Shown: positions 16,752 to 28,892, counted from the stretch's first letter. The stretch is DNA of 32,521 nucleotides from Chloroflexota bacterium (GCA_028874175.1 JAPPLN010000012.1:1-32521); one strand, 5' to 3'. The notes: a model not told the origin generated them from the letters alone. Numbers and translations: made by a program.

Positions 16752-19572
16752 GTGAACGTCGATCCTGAAATCCTTCCTGGGCTGCTCCTGCTGGCGCTTG
16801 AGCTACTGACGCTGGCGGCAGTTGGCTACATCGTTGCCCGGGTCGCGCTCCGGCAGACCGACGGTCTTCTGGCGCTCGCACAGGGGCTGGTGATTGGGCT
16901 GGCGCTGTGGGGTCTGATTGTCAATTTTGTCCTGCATCTGTTCCCAGGCCTGGCCGGAGCTCTGGCGGGCTGGATCATCGTATTGGCACTGGGTGCCACC
17001 CTGGCCTGGCGTGGGCGACTTCAGCTCCCGATACCGCCACGCACGCTCGCGGGATTCAGCCTCGCTGGTATTGCAATCTTCTGGATAGCCCTCGCCAGCC
17101 GTCAGCTGCTCATCATTCCAGACGAGATTCTTCACACCATGGTTCCCGCCACCATTCGAGCGGGCGGCTGGCCGCCAACTCTGGGTTGGAATCCCGACTT
17201 GGAGTTGGCCTACCACCACGGCCCGGATCTACTCGTGGGGCTCTTGACTCCTCCGACAGGACCAGACCTCGCGTTCTCAACGGAACTGCTCGGCGCCTAT
17301 GCCTGGACTGCCCTCGTTCTTCTTACGGCCGCACTCCTCCTGCGAAGCGGCTCATGGGCCGTCACACTGGCCCTTCTGCCGCTCTTGCTCGCCCATGGCG
17401 CCTGGTCCCTCGTCTTTGGCGAGCAGCCAACTCTGCTAAAGGTTCCAGTACCGATCGGCGTTCCTGAGGCCGGATTCCGCGCGGCACTTGGCGAAATCTA
17501 TTGGCCCGCTGTCGAACTTCCCTGGTCGTCGGAACAGCACGCAGTCCCGCCGAACATTCGGAAACCTCAGTTTCCCCTGACGTACGCCCTGGCCTTCATT
17601 TCGCTTGAGCGAGTCTCCGCCGGTGTCGGACGGTCGTGGTCAGCGTCGCTAACGCTGGCGGGTCTCATCGGTTTTTTGGGCCTTGTTGACGAGACCGTCG
17701 CTCCGGTCGTGCTCATGCTCTGGATCGTCGTTCAAGCCCACGCCGCTTGGAAGGTTACCGGGGATCAGCACGCTCGCCTTCGAGTAGGGCTCCGGGCGGT
17801 GGCAGGACCTTTGCTTGCCGCCCTGTTCCTAGCCGTTGGAGGGGGGCGTAATCACAGGCGTGCTCACCGAGAGCGCCGGAGCCGGGGAGCTGGCCGTCGC
17901 GTGGCCGACAGATCCACGCAGTCGAAGTGCAGTCACCTCACTCAGCCCAGTTGCAGGTGGTCTGGGTCTGTTCGGTCTCGGTTCCCTGGTGGTGATGACC
18001 GCAGCCATCGTCCTGGCTCGACGCGATCGGTTGATTCTACTTCTTGCCGCAAGCTTTGCCGTATTTCTGACTGCGGCCCTTATCTTGAGGTACGAAGCTG
18101 CTCCGCACGATCTTGGGCGCTTTGACGGGCACGCTCGCAACTTTGCGCTTCTGGCGCTCATGCTGGCTCTGAGCACCCGCCTTGCCGGCCTGCGGCCCCG
18201 TCGGCGAAGTGTCGCTGCGGTGCTGATCGTAGGGCTCGTGATTTGGCCCACCATTGCCATACCGGCTGGCAAAGTCGGACTTGCAATCGGACATGGTGTC
18301 CAGCTAGCCAACGCCCAGCCCGGACCTCGCGAATTCGGAGACTTTCACTGGTGGAGGGGCCGACACGTCATCACGCGCTTCCCATCCGACCAAATCGCCG
18401 ACTGGATTCATGACCGCGCCAGACCAGACGCGCGAGTGCTGTCCCCGATTCCCCACGCTATGACGGTTACGACGGGACGGCCGAACGCCTCTGGATTCAC
18501 GCAGTTCTTGCATCCAAGACCGGCAACAGGTCCCGAATACCTTGACTCCATTCGCTATCTGGAACCGGCGGCAATCCAGCGGCTCGGTTTCACGTACATC
18601 CACGCGCCAGATAGTTGGATCGACAGCTTGCCCAACCGTGCCAAGTGCTGGCTGGCTGATCCGGAGTTGTTTGAACTGCTCGTGCGCGACGGTTCACAAG
18701 CGCTCTATCGAATTGGACCGGGATTCCTGCGGCTCGAGGTGCCGCCAACTCCCGGTGCCTACGAGGCGTTGCGAGAGGCCGTCCCGGACCAATCCACCGT
18801 TTACCTGTCACACGCAAATGGTTCGTTGAACACATTCCGCGCATTGGCGGTGTTGCCGCAGTCCGAACTCATGGGCCTTCCCGACGAGGCCGCTCTCCAC
18901 ATCCCAAACCTGCACTTACAAGCAGACGTACGACCAACGCCGCTCCAGAACGAATCCGCTGATTTCGTCGTGACCGCTGCGCAACTCGGGCCGTCGATGT
19001 TCCAGCCAGGCGCACGGCGCCCGGTTTTCTGGAACGAGGAGATTGCGGTTTATGCCCCAGACGGCGCGATCGCTGCCGTTCGGGATCCTCCGGCGCGACC
19101 GTTCACGGTTCACCTCAGGGACGCCCAGGCGACCGACGGGCGACTTGCCTTTACGGCAACGCTGGCCGATACATCGGGCGCAGGCTGGACCGGCCAGGAT
19201 TGGCTGGTGGTGCCGGCCGATGCCTCGCCGTGGGCTCTGCCCCGGATTCGTCCAACCGATCCAGCCGCCCAGTGGTATGCCGGCCAGGCCAGCCCGCGCC
19301 CGGGAACGGTCACGCATCGTTACGAGTTCGACCCGCAATCGGTAACCCTGCGCCTGCGGGACGAGCAGCGGGACGCGGTCCACCTGGACTCGTCAGGCGA
19401 AAAACTGGAGCCGGGCGTCTGGATTCTGGCCGTACGGCTCCGCAGCGCGTATCAACTCGCCGCCTTTATTCCCGTGGCGAGAGTCGTGGTGACGGAGTCC
19501 GGCAACGTGTCGTACGAGGCTTACGAAGGCGAATACGGCGTCAAGCCCTCGCCACGTCCATCGGAGCCGTAG
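16752..19572 (+). pseudogene. Giant membrane protein, copy A (frameshifted at a G6 run)
   Basis: Starting at GTG 16752 (VNVDPEILPGLLLLALEL), this gene encodes a polytopic region. It has the outer-loop motif IIPDEILH and later LELAYHHGPDLLVGLL and FSTELLGAYAW. At 17841-17846 a run of six G shifts the frame by one base. The protein continues in another frame (GGGVITGVLTESAG...) to the stop at 19572 and encodes more membrane segments. A soluble half follows with DARVLSPIPHAMTVTTGRPN, GPEYLDSIRYLEPAAIQRLG and the C-terminal module (TGQDWLVVPAD, AQWYAGQ, AAFIPVARVVV). Joined, it would be about 940 residues, and it aligns along its whole length with copy B at 26097-28892, which is intact. It is either a real mutation, a slippage or phase-variable site, or a sequencing error. 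The function is probably GT-C-like glycan transfer, but the family is unnamed. Confidence 0.75.
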
Positions 19573-19646
19573 CCGCAGGCGCGTGCCGCCAGCGCGACGG
19601 ATCCCGAAGTCGGGGATGGCTATGCGACCCGCGACTTAGCTTCGGA

Positions 19647-20672
19647 TCAGATCAACTGCTCGCGCCAGGTCGCGGGCGCGTGCTGGCTCCCGATCTCAAG
19701 ACTGTTCGGCAAATAGGCTGGCTCGCGCGGACCAACCTCGCGGGCCCACCGCACCATGGCCTCAACGCCCTGGCGCAGCGTGGTTGTATTGCGAAAACCC
19801 AGGATCTGTTCGGCCGCGTCGTGCGCGCAGTAGGCGTTCTTGACCTCGAGCGGTCGGCCCGGCATGTACTTCGGCTCCAGACCGGCCGGCCACGGCCCGC
19901 CGTCAAAGAATACGTCTCGAACTACGTCCGCAAGCTGGTTGATCGAGACGTCCTCCGACGAGCCCACGTTGAAAATGCGTCCGTTTGAACGGTCGCTGAG
20001 GCCGCCGTCCACCATCACTGGATTCGTGTCGCCGATATACGAGTACGCGCGGCGTTGTTCACCGTCGCCGTATATGTGGATTGCGCGTCCCCGAAGCAGC
20101 GAGTTGATGAATATCGCCACCACATTCCGATACGGATCGGCCAGGTTTTGGCGCTCGCCGTAGACGTTGTGCGGGCGAAATACCGCGTAGTCGAAGCCAT
20201 GCACCGCGGACAAGTGCTCGGTGGCGGCTTCCATGGATGCCTTCATGGCGGCGTAGACATCCTCCGGAAGGCGCGGCATCGATTCCTTAAATGGTGGCTG
20301 CTGTGCGCCGTACACACTCATCGAACTGACCAGCACGACCTTCGACAGCCCGTTGTCGATGGCCGGCACCAGCGTATTGAGGTACCCGACCACGTTGTTG
20401 TCCATGGAACTCAGCGGGGTGAACTGGCTGCGTCCCTCGGTGGCGTCGGCCGCGAAGTGAAAGATGACCTGTGGCGCCGCGGACCCCGCAAGGTCCGCCG
20501 CCGCCTCGCGGTCAGCCAGATCGCACTCCACGAACTCCGCGGCCGGATTGACGTTGTCCACAAAACCGCCGATCAGGCTGTCGGCGGCTGTAACCTCGTG
20601 GCCGTGATGGAGCAGGCGGTCAACGGCGTGGCTTCCCATAAAGCCGGCCGCGCCGGTTACCAGCACGCGCAT
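19647..20672 (-). CDS. NAD-dependent nucleotide-sugar epimerase/dehydratase (extended SDR)
   Basis: A 341-residue extended SDR of the UDP-glucose 4-epimerase type, acting on nucleotide sugars in the cytoplasm. The Rossmann motif TGAAGFMGSH is at residues 6-15. VIFHFAADATEGRSQF follows the usual HxAA pattern. The catalytic residues are in VLVSSMSVYG and VYAAMKASMEA (Tyr140, Lys144, the YxxxK pair). C-terminal substrate-binding patterns are FRPHNVYGERQNL, IYGDGEQRRAYSYIGD and NVGSSEDVSINQLADVV. The start ATG 20672 has only a weak ribosome-binding site. It converges on copy A with about 75 bases between. It probably supplies an activated sugar to the glycan genes nearby. The precise reaction (4-epimerase, dehydratase or decarboxylase) is not determined. 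Confidence 0.9.
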   Translation of the reverse strand: MRVLVTGAAGFMGSHAVDRLLHHGHEVTAADSLIGGFVDNVNPAAEFVECDLADREAAADLAGSAAPQVIFHFAADATEGRSQFTPLSSMDNNVVGYLNTLVPAIDNGLSKVVLVSSMSVYGAQQPPFKESMPRLPEDVYAAMKASMEAATEHLSAVHGFDYAVFRPHNVYGERQNLADPYRNVVAIFINSLLRGRAIHIYGDGEQRRAYSYIGDTNPVMVDGGLSDRSNGRIFNVGSSEDVSINQLADVVRDVFFDGGPWPAGLEPKYMPGRPLEVKNAYCAHDAAEQILGFRNTTTLRQGVEAMVRWAREVGPREPAYLPNSLEIGSQHAPATWREQLI

Positions 20673-20847
20673 AGGCTGCTTCAGCGCACTCCGATCAGCG
20701 TGGGCAAGTCAGGCATTGTGGCTCCGGGTGTCCGCCGCGGCGCGTGGATTCTAGCCCAGTGCCAGAAACGGCTCGCTCGATCCCACGTTCGCTAGCAGCT
20801 CTGGCCAGGAGTCGCGCGCGACCCCGCCTATTGCGGATCGGCCAGGG

Positions 20848-20920
20848 AGCCCAGGGTGGGACTCGAACCCACAACCTGCGGTTTACAAAACCGCTGCTCT
20901 GCCGATTGAGCCACCTGGGC
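20848..20920 (-). tRNA. tRNA-Thr (anticodon TGT)
   Basis: The cloverleaf on the minus strand has acceptor GCCCAGG paired with CCTGGGC and D arm GCTC with AATCGGCA. The anticodon stem GCGGT/ACCGC has loop TTTGTAA, so the anticodon is TGT. The T arm is GTGGG/CCCAC with loop TTCGAGT. The length is 73 with discriminator U and no encoded CCA. It is a second threonine isoacceptor, on the same strand as the one at 8899-8971. Confidence 0.95.
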
Positions 20921-21003
20921 GTGGTTCGATTACGAGGGTACTTGGCCACCTGGCACAACGCTCGCTACGGCGAAGCGGAACCGCCCGAACGAAGCGTCCT
21001 AGG

Positions 21004-21558
21004 CTACGCCTGGCTGCGGATGAAGGCGATGAAGTTCTGCAGTTCCTGCTCGGTTAGGTTCGGGAACGCCGGCATCCCGGCGCCGCCTTGCATGGCCTGC
21101 GAACGAATGCGTTCCTCGGGCAGGTCCTCGACCGTGCGCTTCCTCAACTCCGGACCAATACCGCCGCTGAGGTCGGTGCCGTGACAGGCGATGCAGCCCA
21201 GCGCCGTGAACTGCTTGCGACCTTCTTCGGCGGCGCCGCTCAGCGAGGCAATTGCTGCCGGAGTTTCGGCTGCTGCCGCCGCTTCCGTCGGCTCGGCCGC
21301 GGCCACTGCGGTTGGAATGGCGGTCACAGGTGTGACGGCCACAATTGCCTCGGCCACGCGCGGCGTGGGCGACTCCACCGCCGCCGCTGGCGTCCGATCC
21401 GGTGGCATCGTGATCTGTGCCACCGGTGCTGGGGCAACCACGACCGCGCTGGCAGTGGTCACGGTTCGGCTTTCGCCACAGGAAGCCAGGATGCCGGCCA
21501 ACACAAGCGACACAGCCACCGCACCTAGCAGGCGGCGGCTCGGGCTAAGGCCGGTCAT
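21004..21558 (-). CDS. Lipoprotein monohaem cytochrome c
   Basis: A 184-residue exported protein. The N-terminus has SRRLLGAVAVSLVLAGILASC, a signal sequence ending in the lipobox LASC with lipidated Cys27, so it is membrane-tethered on the outer face. Residues about 30-105 are a low-complexity Ala/Val/Pro/Thr linker. The class I cytochrome domain follows: GRKQFTALGCIACHG with haem Cys122, Cys125 and His126, then LSGGIGPELRKR, and the distal ligand Met162 in GAGMPAF. It ends in LTEQELQNFIAFIRSQ. An AGGAG lies about 11 bases before ATG 21558. It probably shuttles electrons to a terminal oxidase or other membrane enzyme. No partner oxidase gene is in the window. It lies about 100 bases downstream of acs on the same strand. 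Confidence 0.9.
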   Translation of the reverse strand: MTGLSPSRRLLGAVAVSLVLAGILASCGESRTVTTASAVVVAPAPVAQITMPPDRTPAAAVESPTPRVAEAIVAVTPVTAIPTAVAAAEPTEAAAAAETPAAIASLSGAAEEGRKQFTALGCIACHGTDLSGGIGPELRKRTVEDLPEERIRSQAMQGGAGMPAFPNLTEQELQNFIAFIRSQA

Positions 21559-21663
21559 GCGGTCGCGGTTCTCCTAAGGCGCAAACGCACCCTCGGTTGT
21601 GATTGTATTCACAAAGTCGGCTTCCCGCGAATCCTCAAGGACGTCCCGGCAGCTTGCGTATGG

Positions 21664-23661
<1,998 letters not shown>

Positions 23662-23805
23662 CAATCACCCTCGCCGGTCTGTCGAGTTGGCCCGAGCGGA
23701 ACTGAGGCTAGAGAGCGGCCTCACGCCCGTCAACCCTCAAGCCGGTTGATCGACCGCAGACTGCGGCGTCAGCGGCGCCCGATCGCGGGATCCCGATGAA
23801 TGCGA

Positions 23806-26028
23806 TCAGTGGCCTGCCGTGTCGACATACGTCGGACTCGACCAGGCCATGTGCCCGTCCAACTGGAGTACCCGCACGTGGTACGCGTGAACGCCGTCGA
23901 GCGGCTCGGAGTCGACCCAGGACAGCTCGGCGTCCAATGGACCGCCGTCATGCGGCAGCGCTTGCAGACGCAGATGCGCCCCCAGACCCTTCGCCTCAAC
24001 GAATAACGGGCCGTCTTCAATCCCGGCCAGCGGCTGCGTGACGGCCAGCGGCTCGGCGACGAGCTCGATGGCGGGATCCGTCACTTCGGCCAACTCCAGC
24101 CACAACCCGTCGTAGTCGCCGGCAGTCTCGCTACTCCACCGCACGCGCTGCCCTTCGCCCCCGATCAGCCCCTCTTCCGGATGGTCGAAGGCGAAGGGTG
24201 AGACGTCATGGATGCGCGCCCCTCGCACGGTCAACTCACCATCCCACCGCTGCTTGCGCCCGCGCGCGATCCGCAGATTTCCCGTCCAGGCCACCAGTAC
24301 ATGCGCTGGGTCGCCCGCGGGCGTCCAGCGATGCACCGGCAGTCCGTCCCGATAGACCGCGATCTCAATGATCGGCGCCGTGCCATTGACCCAGGTGCCA
24401 ACCGGAACCGCACCGCTCGCGGCGACTTCGGCGCCCATGCGCACACCCGCGATCTCAGTCTCCATCAGAATCCGCGAGCCTGTCGTTCCATGACAGTGAC
24501 GCGAGTGCAGGCCGTGCCAGATCCCATCGCGGGTAAGTTCGGGGGAGCGAATACAGGCCAGGCCCCCGTTTACCGGCATCTCGTTGGCGTTGGCGAGCGT
24601 TGCGCCCGGGCGTCCCATGTGGTCGTCGCTGCCCGCCAGGAAGCCCACCCGAACTCCGGTATCCAAGGCCTGTTGCAGGAACCATTCCGAGGTGCCGTGC
24701 GCCGAGTGCACCTCCACGACCGGCTCCAGCTCGGGCTCTATCCAGCGGAGCTCCGCACGACGCCCCCCCACGTGCGGCAGCAGCATCACGTCGTCGCGAC
24801 CGCGAAAGCGCGCATAGAGTTCATCGAGGGTCAGCGCGTCGTGCTCGGAATCCAGCGGCCGGCGGTCTTCGATCAGCCAGCGCCCCGAGCGCCAAATGTC
24901 GTCAGCCTTCGGAATGCCCCGGAAAATCACGTTCCGGTCGCCGCCCACCTCGGTGTTCCCCGACCACTCGTACCCGTGAAAGCACACGAACGTGCCGTCC
25001 TCGTGGATCGCCTCCACCTCGCGCCGCAACCGCGCCCAGAACTCGTCCGTGATCTGGAAGTCGTTGCCCTGGTGGCAGGTGAAGTCGGCGCAAGCGGCGT
25101 ATCTAGCGTAGTGGAAATAGTCGGCCGACGGGTTTGTTCCCACGGTCTCGCCGCTTTGCCCGTGCAAGTCACCCCACCAGCGCCGTTCAGCCGGAAGTTC
25201 GGCGCCAACCCGGATGGGGTTACTGGTCGCTCGCAGGCCGCTGGTCTGGTCCGTCAGTTCGAGCCGGACCACACCGGGTGCCCCCAAGGCTATGCCTTCA
25301 ACCGGAATCACGGGCCCGGAGCCCGGCGCCGTCCCTAACACCGCGTCGCTGTCGGACATTCCGAGCTGTAGCGAAGCGCCGGGCATTTGGGTCGGATTGC
25401 CCCATACGTCCTCGAACCTCGCGCGCAGCGTGAACGGCTCGCCCGCCTTAACGTCGCTGGGCGCAACGGCCTTCAGCCGAACCGCCGGCCCGGCCACAAC
25501 CGGGAACGTCAGAAAGCCGTCCAGGTCCAGGAACTCCTGGGCACCCTTGCAATCAACCGAGACCTGGAATTCGAACGCCTTCACCACCGTCAAGGGCGCG
25601 CGGATGCCAGGACTTCCGCCGGAGGTGTCGCCGAATGTCAACTCCAGCCGGTCGCCCGGCCACAGCCCGCCGTCGTCGGTGTGCACCGTGACCGCCGGCA
25701 CGAACGGCCGCCGGTGCCCACGCTCGTTGAATCGTGCCACCGGCCGCACGCTGCCCTCCGACACCGTCCGAACCGCCAGATAGCCCGGCGCGGCCGGATC
25801 CTCAAACTGCGGAGCACCCAACCCCGCCTGCGCCCGCCAGGAAACTCGCACCGCTCCCCGGTCATCTACCCCAACCGATCCGGCCGTATACACAATCCGA
25901 AACGTCACCGGCTCTCCGGCTACAGCGGGCTTCTCAATCTTCAACCTGGCCGACCCAAGAATCCTGTCAGAAATCTGACCACCCATGACGTTTATCACCG
26001 GACGTGGCAGGTGCCTCATATTCTGCAT
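23806..26028 (-). CDS. DUF3604-family protein, PHP-like metal hydrolase fold
   Basis: A 740-residue protein. An N-terminal beta-rich half (residues about 20-275) has Ig-like repeats such as AGEPVTFRIVYTAG and KAGEPFTLRARFEDVWGN. The DUF3604 core follows, with the histidine-rich metal-site pattern of PHP-type phosphoesterases: WWGDLHGQSGETVGTNP at 284-300, ADFTCHQGNDF at 314-324, FHGYEWSGNTEVGG, LLPHVGGRRAELRW, EVHSAHGTSEW and GSDDHMGRPGAT at 466-477. No signal peptide is obvious, so it may be cytoplasmic. ATG 26028 is used, but ATGs at 26019 and 25986 are also possible starts. It follows copy B by 68 bases on the same strand and may be co-transcribed. The DUF3604 reaction and substrate are not established to my knowledge. 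Confidence 0.88.
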   Translation of the reverse strand: MQNMRHLPRPVINVMGGQISDRILGSARLKIEKPAVAGEPVTFRIVYTAGSVGVDDRGAVRVSWRAQAGLGAPQFEDPAAPGYLAVRTVSEGSVRPVARFNERGHRRPFVPAVTVHTDDGGLWPGDRLELTFGDTSGGSPGIRAPLTVVKAFEFQVSVDCKGAQEFLDLDGFLTFPVVAGPAVRLKAVAPSDVKAGEPFTLRARFEDVWGNPTQMPGASLQLGMSDSDAVLGTAPGSGPVIPVEGIALGAPGVVRLELTDQTSGLRATSNPIRVGAELPAERRWWGDLHGQSGETVGTNPSADYFHYARYAACADFTCHQGNDFQITDEFWARLRREVEAIHEDGTFVCFHGYEWSGNTEVGGDRNVIFRGIPKADDIWRSGRWLIEDRRPLDSEHDALTLDELYARFRGRDDVMLLPHVGGRRAELRWIEPELEPVVEVHSAHGTSEWFLQQALDTGVRVGFLAGSDDHMGRPGATLANANEMPVNGGLACIRSPELTRDGIWHGLHSRHCHGTTGSRILMETEIAGVRMGAEVAASGAVPVGTWVNGTAPIIEIAVYRDGLPVHRWTPAGDPAHVLVAWTGNLRIARGRKQRWDGELTVRGARIHDVSPFAFDHPEEGLIGGEGQRVRWSSETAGDYDGLWLELAEVTDPAIELVAEPLAVTQPLAGIEDGPLFVEAKGLGAHLRLQALPHDGGPLDAELSWVDSEPLDGVHAYHVRVLQLDGHMAWSSPTYVDTAGH

Positions 26029-26096
26029 CCCTTCACCGGTCGGCTGCGCCCTACGCCAACCTCCGCAGTCTCCGGCTCATTTCGACAAACCGCAGC

Positions 26097-28892
26097 TCAA
26101 GGGATGGGGCGGACACCAAGCGAACCCTCGTAGACCTGGTAAACAACGTCCCCAGCCACAGACACCGACATATGCACGACAGGAATCAGCGCCGCTTCCC
26201 ACCAGTCGCTGCGCAGCCGCACAGCGAGCGTCCAAGCGCCGGGCCCCAGTCCTTCGCCGGACGATGCAACGGGTGCCCAGACACCATTTGCGGTCTCCAT
26301 GATCAGACTAGTCGCGCGCGGATCGAACTCGAACGTGCGGGTCTCCATCGCCTGGCCCGGAATGATCTGCCCGGCATACCACTGCAATGCTTTATGCGTT
26401 CGGCCATCCGCCTTAAACTCACCAGGAAACGCCCACCTTGAGTCGTCAACTGGCACCACCAGCCAGTCCTGACCTTTCCAACGCTTCGGCGCTTGGTCGA
26501 CGAAGTCAACCGTGAATGCAAGGCGTCCTTCGCTCGCCCGTGCGCTCGACGCACGCACGATGAATGACCTCGGCACCGGGCTCATGACAGGTGCAGCCGC
26601 GCCGTTTGGCGCATAGACGGCAATCTCGTCGTTCCACCAGATCGGCTCACGCTTGTCGGAGGGAAAGCTGGATGGTGCCAATCGAGCCGACGTCACGATC
26701 AGGTCAGGCATGTCGCTTCCCAGTGGTTCCGTTGCAATCTGCGGACGGCTGTGCCAGGTCGGCGTCGGTCGTACCTCGCCTAGCAGCGACGCGTGCGACA
26801 GCACAACCGCAGCGCGAATGGAGTTCACGGGTTCGAGCGATGGTGACAAGTAGACCGTGGCCGTTTCCCGAACTGCCTGTCGCAGAGCTCCGTACGACTC
26901 TGCTGGCGGAGTCGCCTCCATCTCGAAAAAGCTCGGCTTCACACGATAAAGCGAATCCGTCTCGTCCCGAATCACCAGATCAAACAGGTCAGGATCGTGC
27001 AGCCAACGCCTGGCCTCCGCCGACAATCCCGCGATCCAATCGTCTGGAGCATGGATGTACGAGATTCCAAGCCGCTGCACGGCCTCGGGCTCAAGAAACC
27101 GGATCGCATCCAGATACTCGGGACCACGGCTTGGGACGAACTGCACAAACTCCGCGTACGCCGACGCATTCGGACGACCTGTGACGATCGTCATCTCCAT
27201 TGGTTTCGGCGAAAGGACGCGAGCGTCACCGGTCGTGTGGTCACGGATGTAGGCCGACACGCCCACCGCCATTGGATGTGGGAGCGCAAAGCGCTTCGCA
27301 AGCTGCCAGCCGGCATTCGGGTCAAGCTGGGCATTTTCGAGTCTCGGCCCGCGGGTGAGCGCAAGTCCCAGATTTTGTACGGGTGCGACTGCGGTTGGCC
27401 AAGTAACCATGGCTAGCACCAGCCCGCTACAGGCGTAACGCCAGCGACTCTGCAACGTCGACAGCCGGTAGCCCAAGGCGACCAACACGGCCAGAAGCGC
27501 GAGGTTTCGGGCGTGGCCGTCCAGGCGCACGACATCTAGCGAGAATTCGTACTGCACAGTCAAGGCGGCCAGCAGCAGCACGCCGGCAGCTGCGGCCAGC
27601 ATCCAGACCAACCGATTGCGCCAGGCCAGCACCACCGACGCCACGACTACCGGAACAACACCGAGTTCCAGCAGGCCCACGCCGCCCGGTAACGCGCTGA
27701 GCGCGCCCACGGGTCGACGGCCACCGGGATCAGCGATCCAGCCGAGCGACAGACCGGACCCGGAAGAGCCAGTCAGGGCGTCCGAAATCGGTCCGCCGCC
27801 GAATGCCAAAAGCAGAGAGCCCAGCACCGGGCCGTTGGCCGCGCGCGCAATGGAGGTCCCGACGATCGGGCGCCCACCGCGCCAGGCATCCAGCAGCCGC
27901 AGCGCCTCCAGAACGACCCACAGCCCCAGAACGGCGGGTGCCACAACTTCATCCACCAGCCCAAGAAACCCGATGAGTAGCGCCAGTGCCACATGCGCCG
28001 ATAGCCGCATCCTGCGAATCGTTGCCGCCCGTTCCAACGCCACCAGGGCCAGGGCATACGCCAGCACGAAGTGAGGCTTCCACACGTTCGGTGGCGATGC
28101 GTCCACGGCCGCACCCCAGGGAAACTCCACGGATGGCCAGTAGATGTCCCCCAGCGAAGCTCGCAGGCCGGCCTCGGGGATCCCAGCTACAACCGGGACT
28201 TGCACGATTCCCGGGGGCGAGATGTAGTGCAGCTGCGTCCAGAGTCCGAACGAAAGCAGCAGCGGACATCCCACCAGAAGAGCAATGCGCGATCCGCGAC
28301 TCAGGAGTAGGGTCCCCACCACCAGTGCCAGGCTCGTCCAGGCATAGGCCTCGAATAGCTCCGTAGTAAAAGCGAGGTCAGGACCGAACGGCGGAGCCAA
28401 CAACCCGATCAGCATGTCCGCGCCGTAGTGATACGGGGCAGGTAAATCTGGGTGCCATGGAAAGGCCGGAGGAAACCCACCGGCTCGAATTGAAGAAGCC
28501 AGACCCAAGTGGAGATACGCGTCCACAATCGACAGGGTTTGACGGGCAGCCAGCACAACCCAAAAGAGAACGAGTACTGCGACGCCAAACCCGGCGAGCC
28601 GACGAGATGGCACCTTCAGGGACGATGGATCGCGCCAAACCAGCCAGCCGCCAACAACCGCCACGACCACCCAGCCCACCAACGCCCCCACGCCTCCGGG
28701 AACCGCGCGCATGACAAAGTTGACCACCAGCCCCCACAGCGCCGGCCCAACAACCAAGCCCTGCGCCAGCGCCATCAGATCATCGCGCTGCCGCAACGCC
28801 AGCCGGACCACCACAAAGCCAAGGCCGGCCAAAACAATGAGCTCCAGAGCCAGCACAAGCAGCCCCGGAACGACCGCTGGATCCAGAGTCAT
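26097..28892 (-). CDS. Giant membrane protein, copy B (intact), GT-C-like
   Basis: A 931-residue intact member of the family also present as copies A and C. ATG 28892 (MTLDPAVVPGLLVLALEL) aligns with the start of copy A; two more upstream in-frame ATGs lack support. Residues about 1-480 are polytopic, with an outer loop RQTLSIVDAYLHLGLAS and then APYHYGADMLIGLLAPPFGP and FTTELFEAYAWTSLAL, reminiscent of GT-C and Chloroflexi-type large membrane transferases. Here the acid motif is VDAYLH rather than the PDEILH of copy A. The soluble half has DARVLSPKPMEMTIVTGRPN, YLDAIRFLEPEAVQRLGI and SYIHAPDDW. A C-terminal module of about 130 residues carries GQDWLVVPVDDSRW, ALQWYAGQ, EFDPRATSL, SSGEGLGPGAWTLAVRLR and YQVYEGSLGV. 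The family has no name I recognise. A role in surface glycan transfer is inference. Confidence 0.82.
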   Translation of the reverse strand: MTLDPAVVPGLLVLALELIVLAGLGFVVVRLALRQRDDLMALAQGLVVGPALWGLVVNFVMRAVPGGVGALVGWVVVAVVGGWLVWRDPSSLKVPSRRLAGFGVAVLVLFWVVLAARQTLSIVDAYLHLGLASSIRAGGFPPAFPWHPDLPAPYHYGADMLIGLLAPPFGPDLAFTTELFEAYAWTSLALVVGTLLLSRGSRIALLVGCPLLLSFGLWTQLHYISPPGIVQVPVVAGIPEAGLRASLGDIYWPSVEFPWGAAVDASPPNVWKPHFVLAYALALVALERAATIRRMRLSAHVALALLIGFLGLVDEVVAPAVLGLWVVLEALRLLDAWRGGRPIVGTSIARAANGPVLGSLLLAFGGGPISDALTGSSGSGLSLGWIADPGGRRPVGALSALPGGVGLLELGVVPVVVASVVLAWRNRLVWMLAAAAGVLLLAALTVQYEFSLDVVRLDGHARNLALLAVLVALGYRLSTLQSRWRYACSGLVLAMVTWPTAVAPVQNLGLALTRGPRLENAQLDPNAGWQLAKRFALPHPMAVGVSAYIRDHTTGDARVLSPKPMEMTIVTGRPNASAYAEFVQFVPSRGPEYLDAIRFLEPEAVQRLGISYIHAPDDWIAGLSAEARRWLHDPDLFDLVIRDETDSLYRVKPSFFEMEATPPAESYGALRQAVRETATVYLSPSLEPVNSIRAAVVLSHASLLGEVRPTPTWHSRPQIATEPLGSDMPDLIVTSARLAPSSFPSDKREPIWWNDEIAVYAPNGAAAPVMSPVPRSFIVRASSARASEGRLAFTVDFVDQAPKRWKGQDWLVVPVDDSRWAFPGEFKADGRTHKALQWYAGQIIPGQAMETRTFEFDPRATSLIMETANGVWAPVASSGEGLGPGAWTLAVRLRSDWWEAALIPVVHMSVSVAGDVVYQVYEGSLGVRPIP

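Noticed and set aside
16360-16755. 131-codon plus-strand frame whose stop overlaps the copy A start as GTGA
   Set aside because: The composition is rich in Arg, Pro, Ser and Thr without domain pattern, the first codons lack a ribosome-binding site, and copy B has no equivalent upstream.
24208-25338. 376-codon open frame antisense to the DUF3604 gene
   Set aside because: It is explained by G+C-rich codons of the real gene and has no recognisable family.
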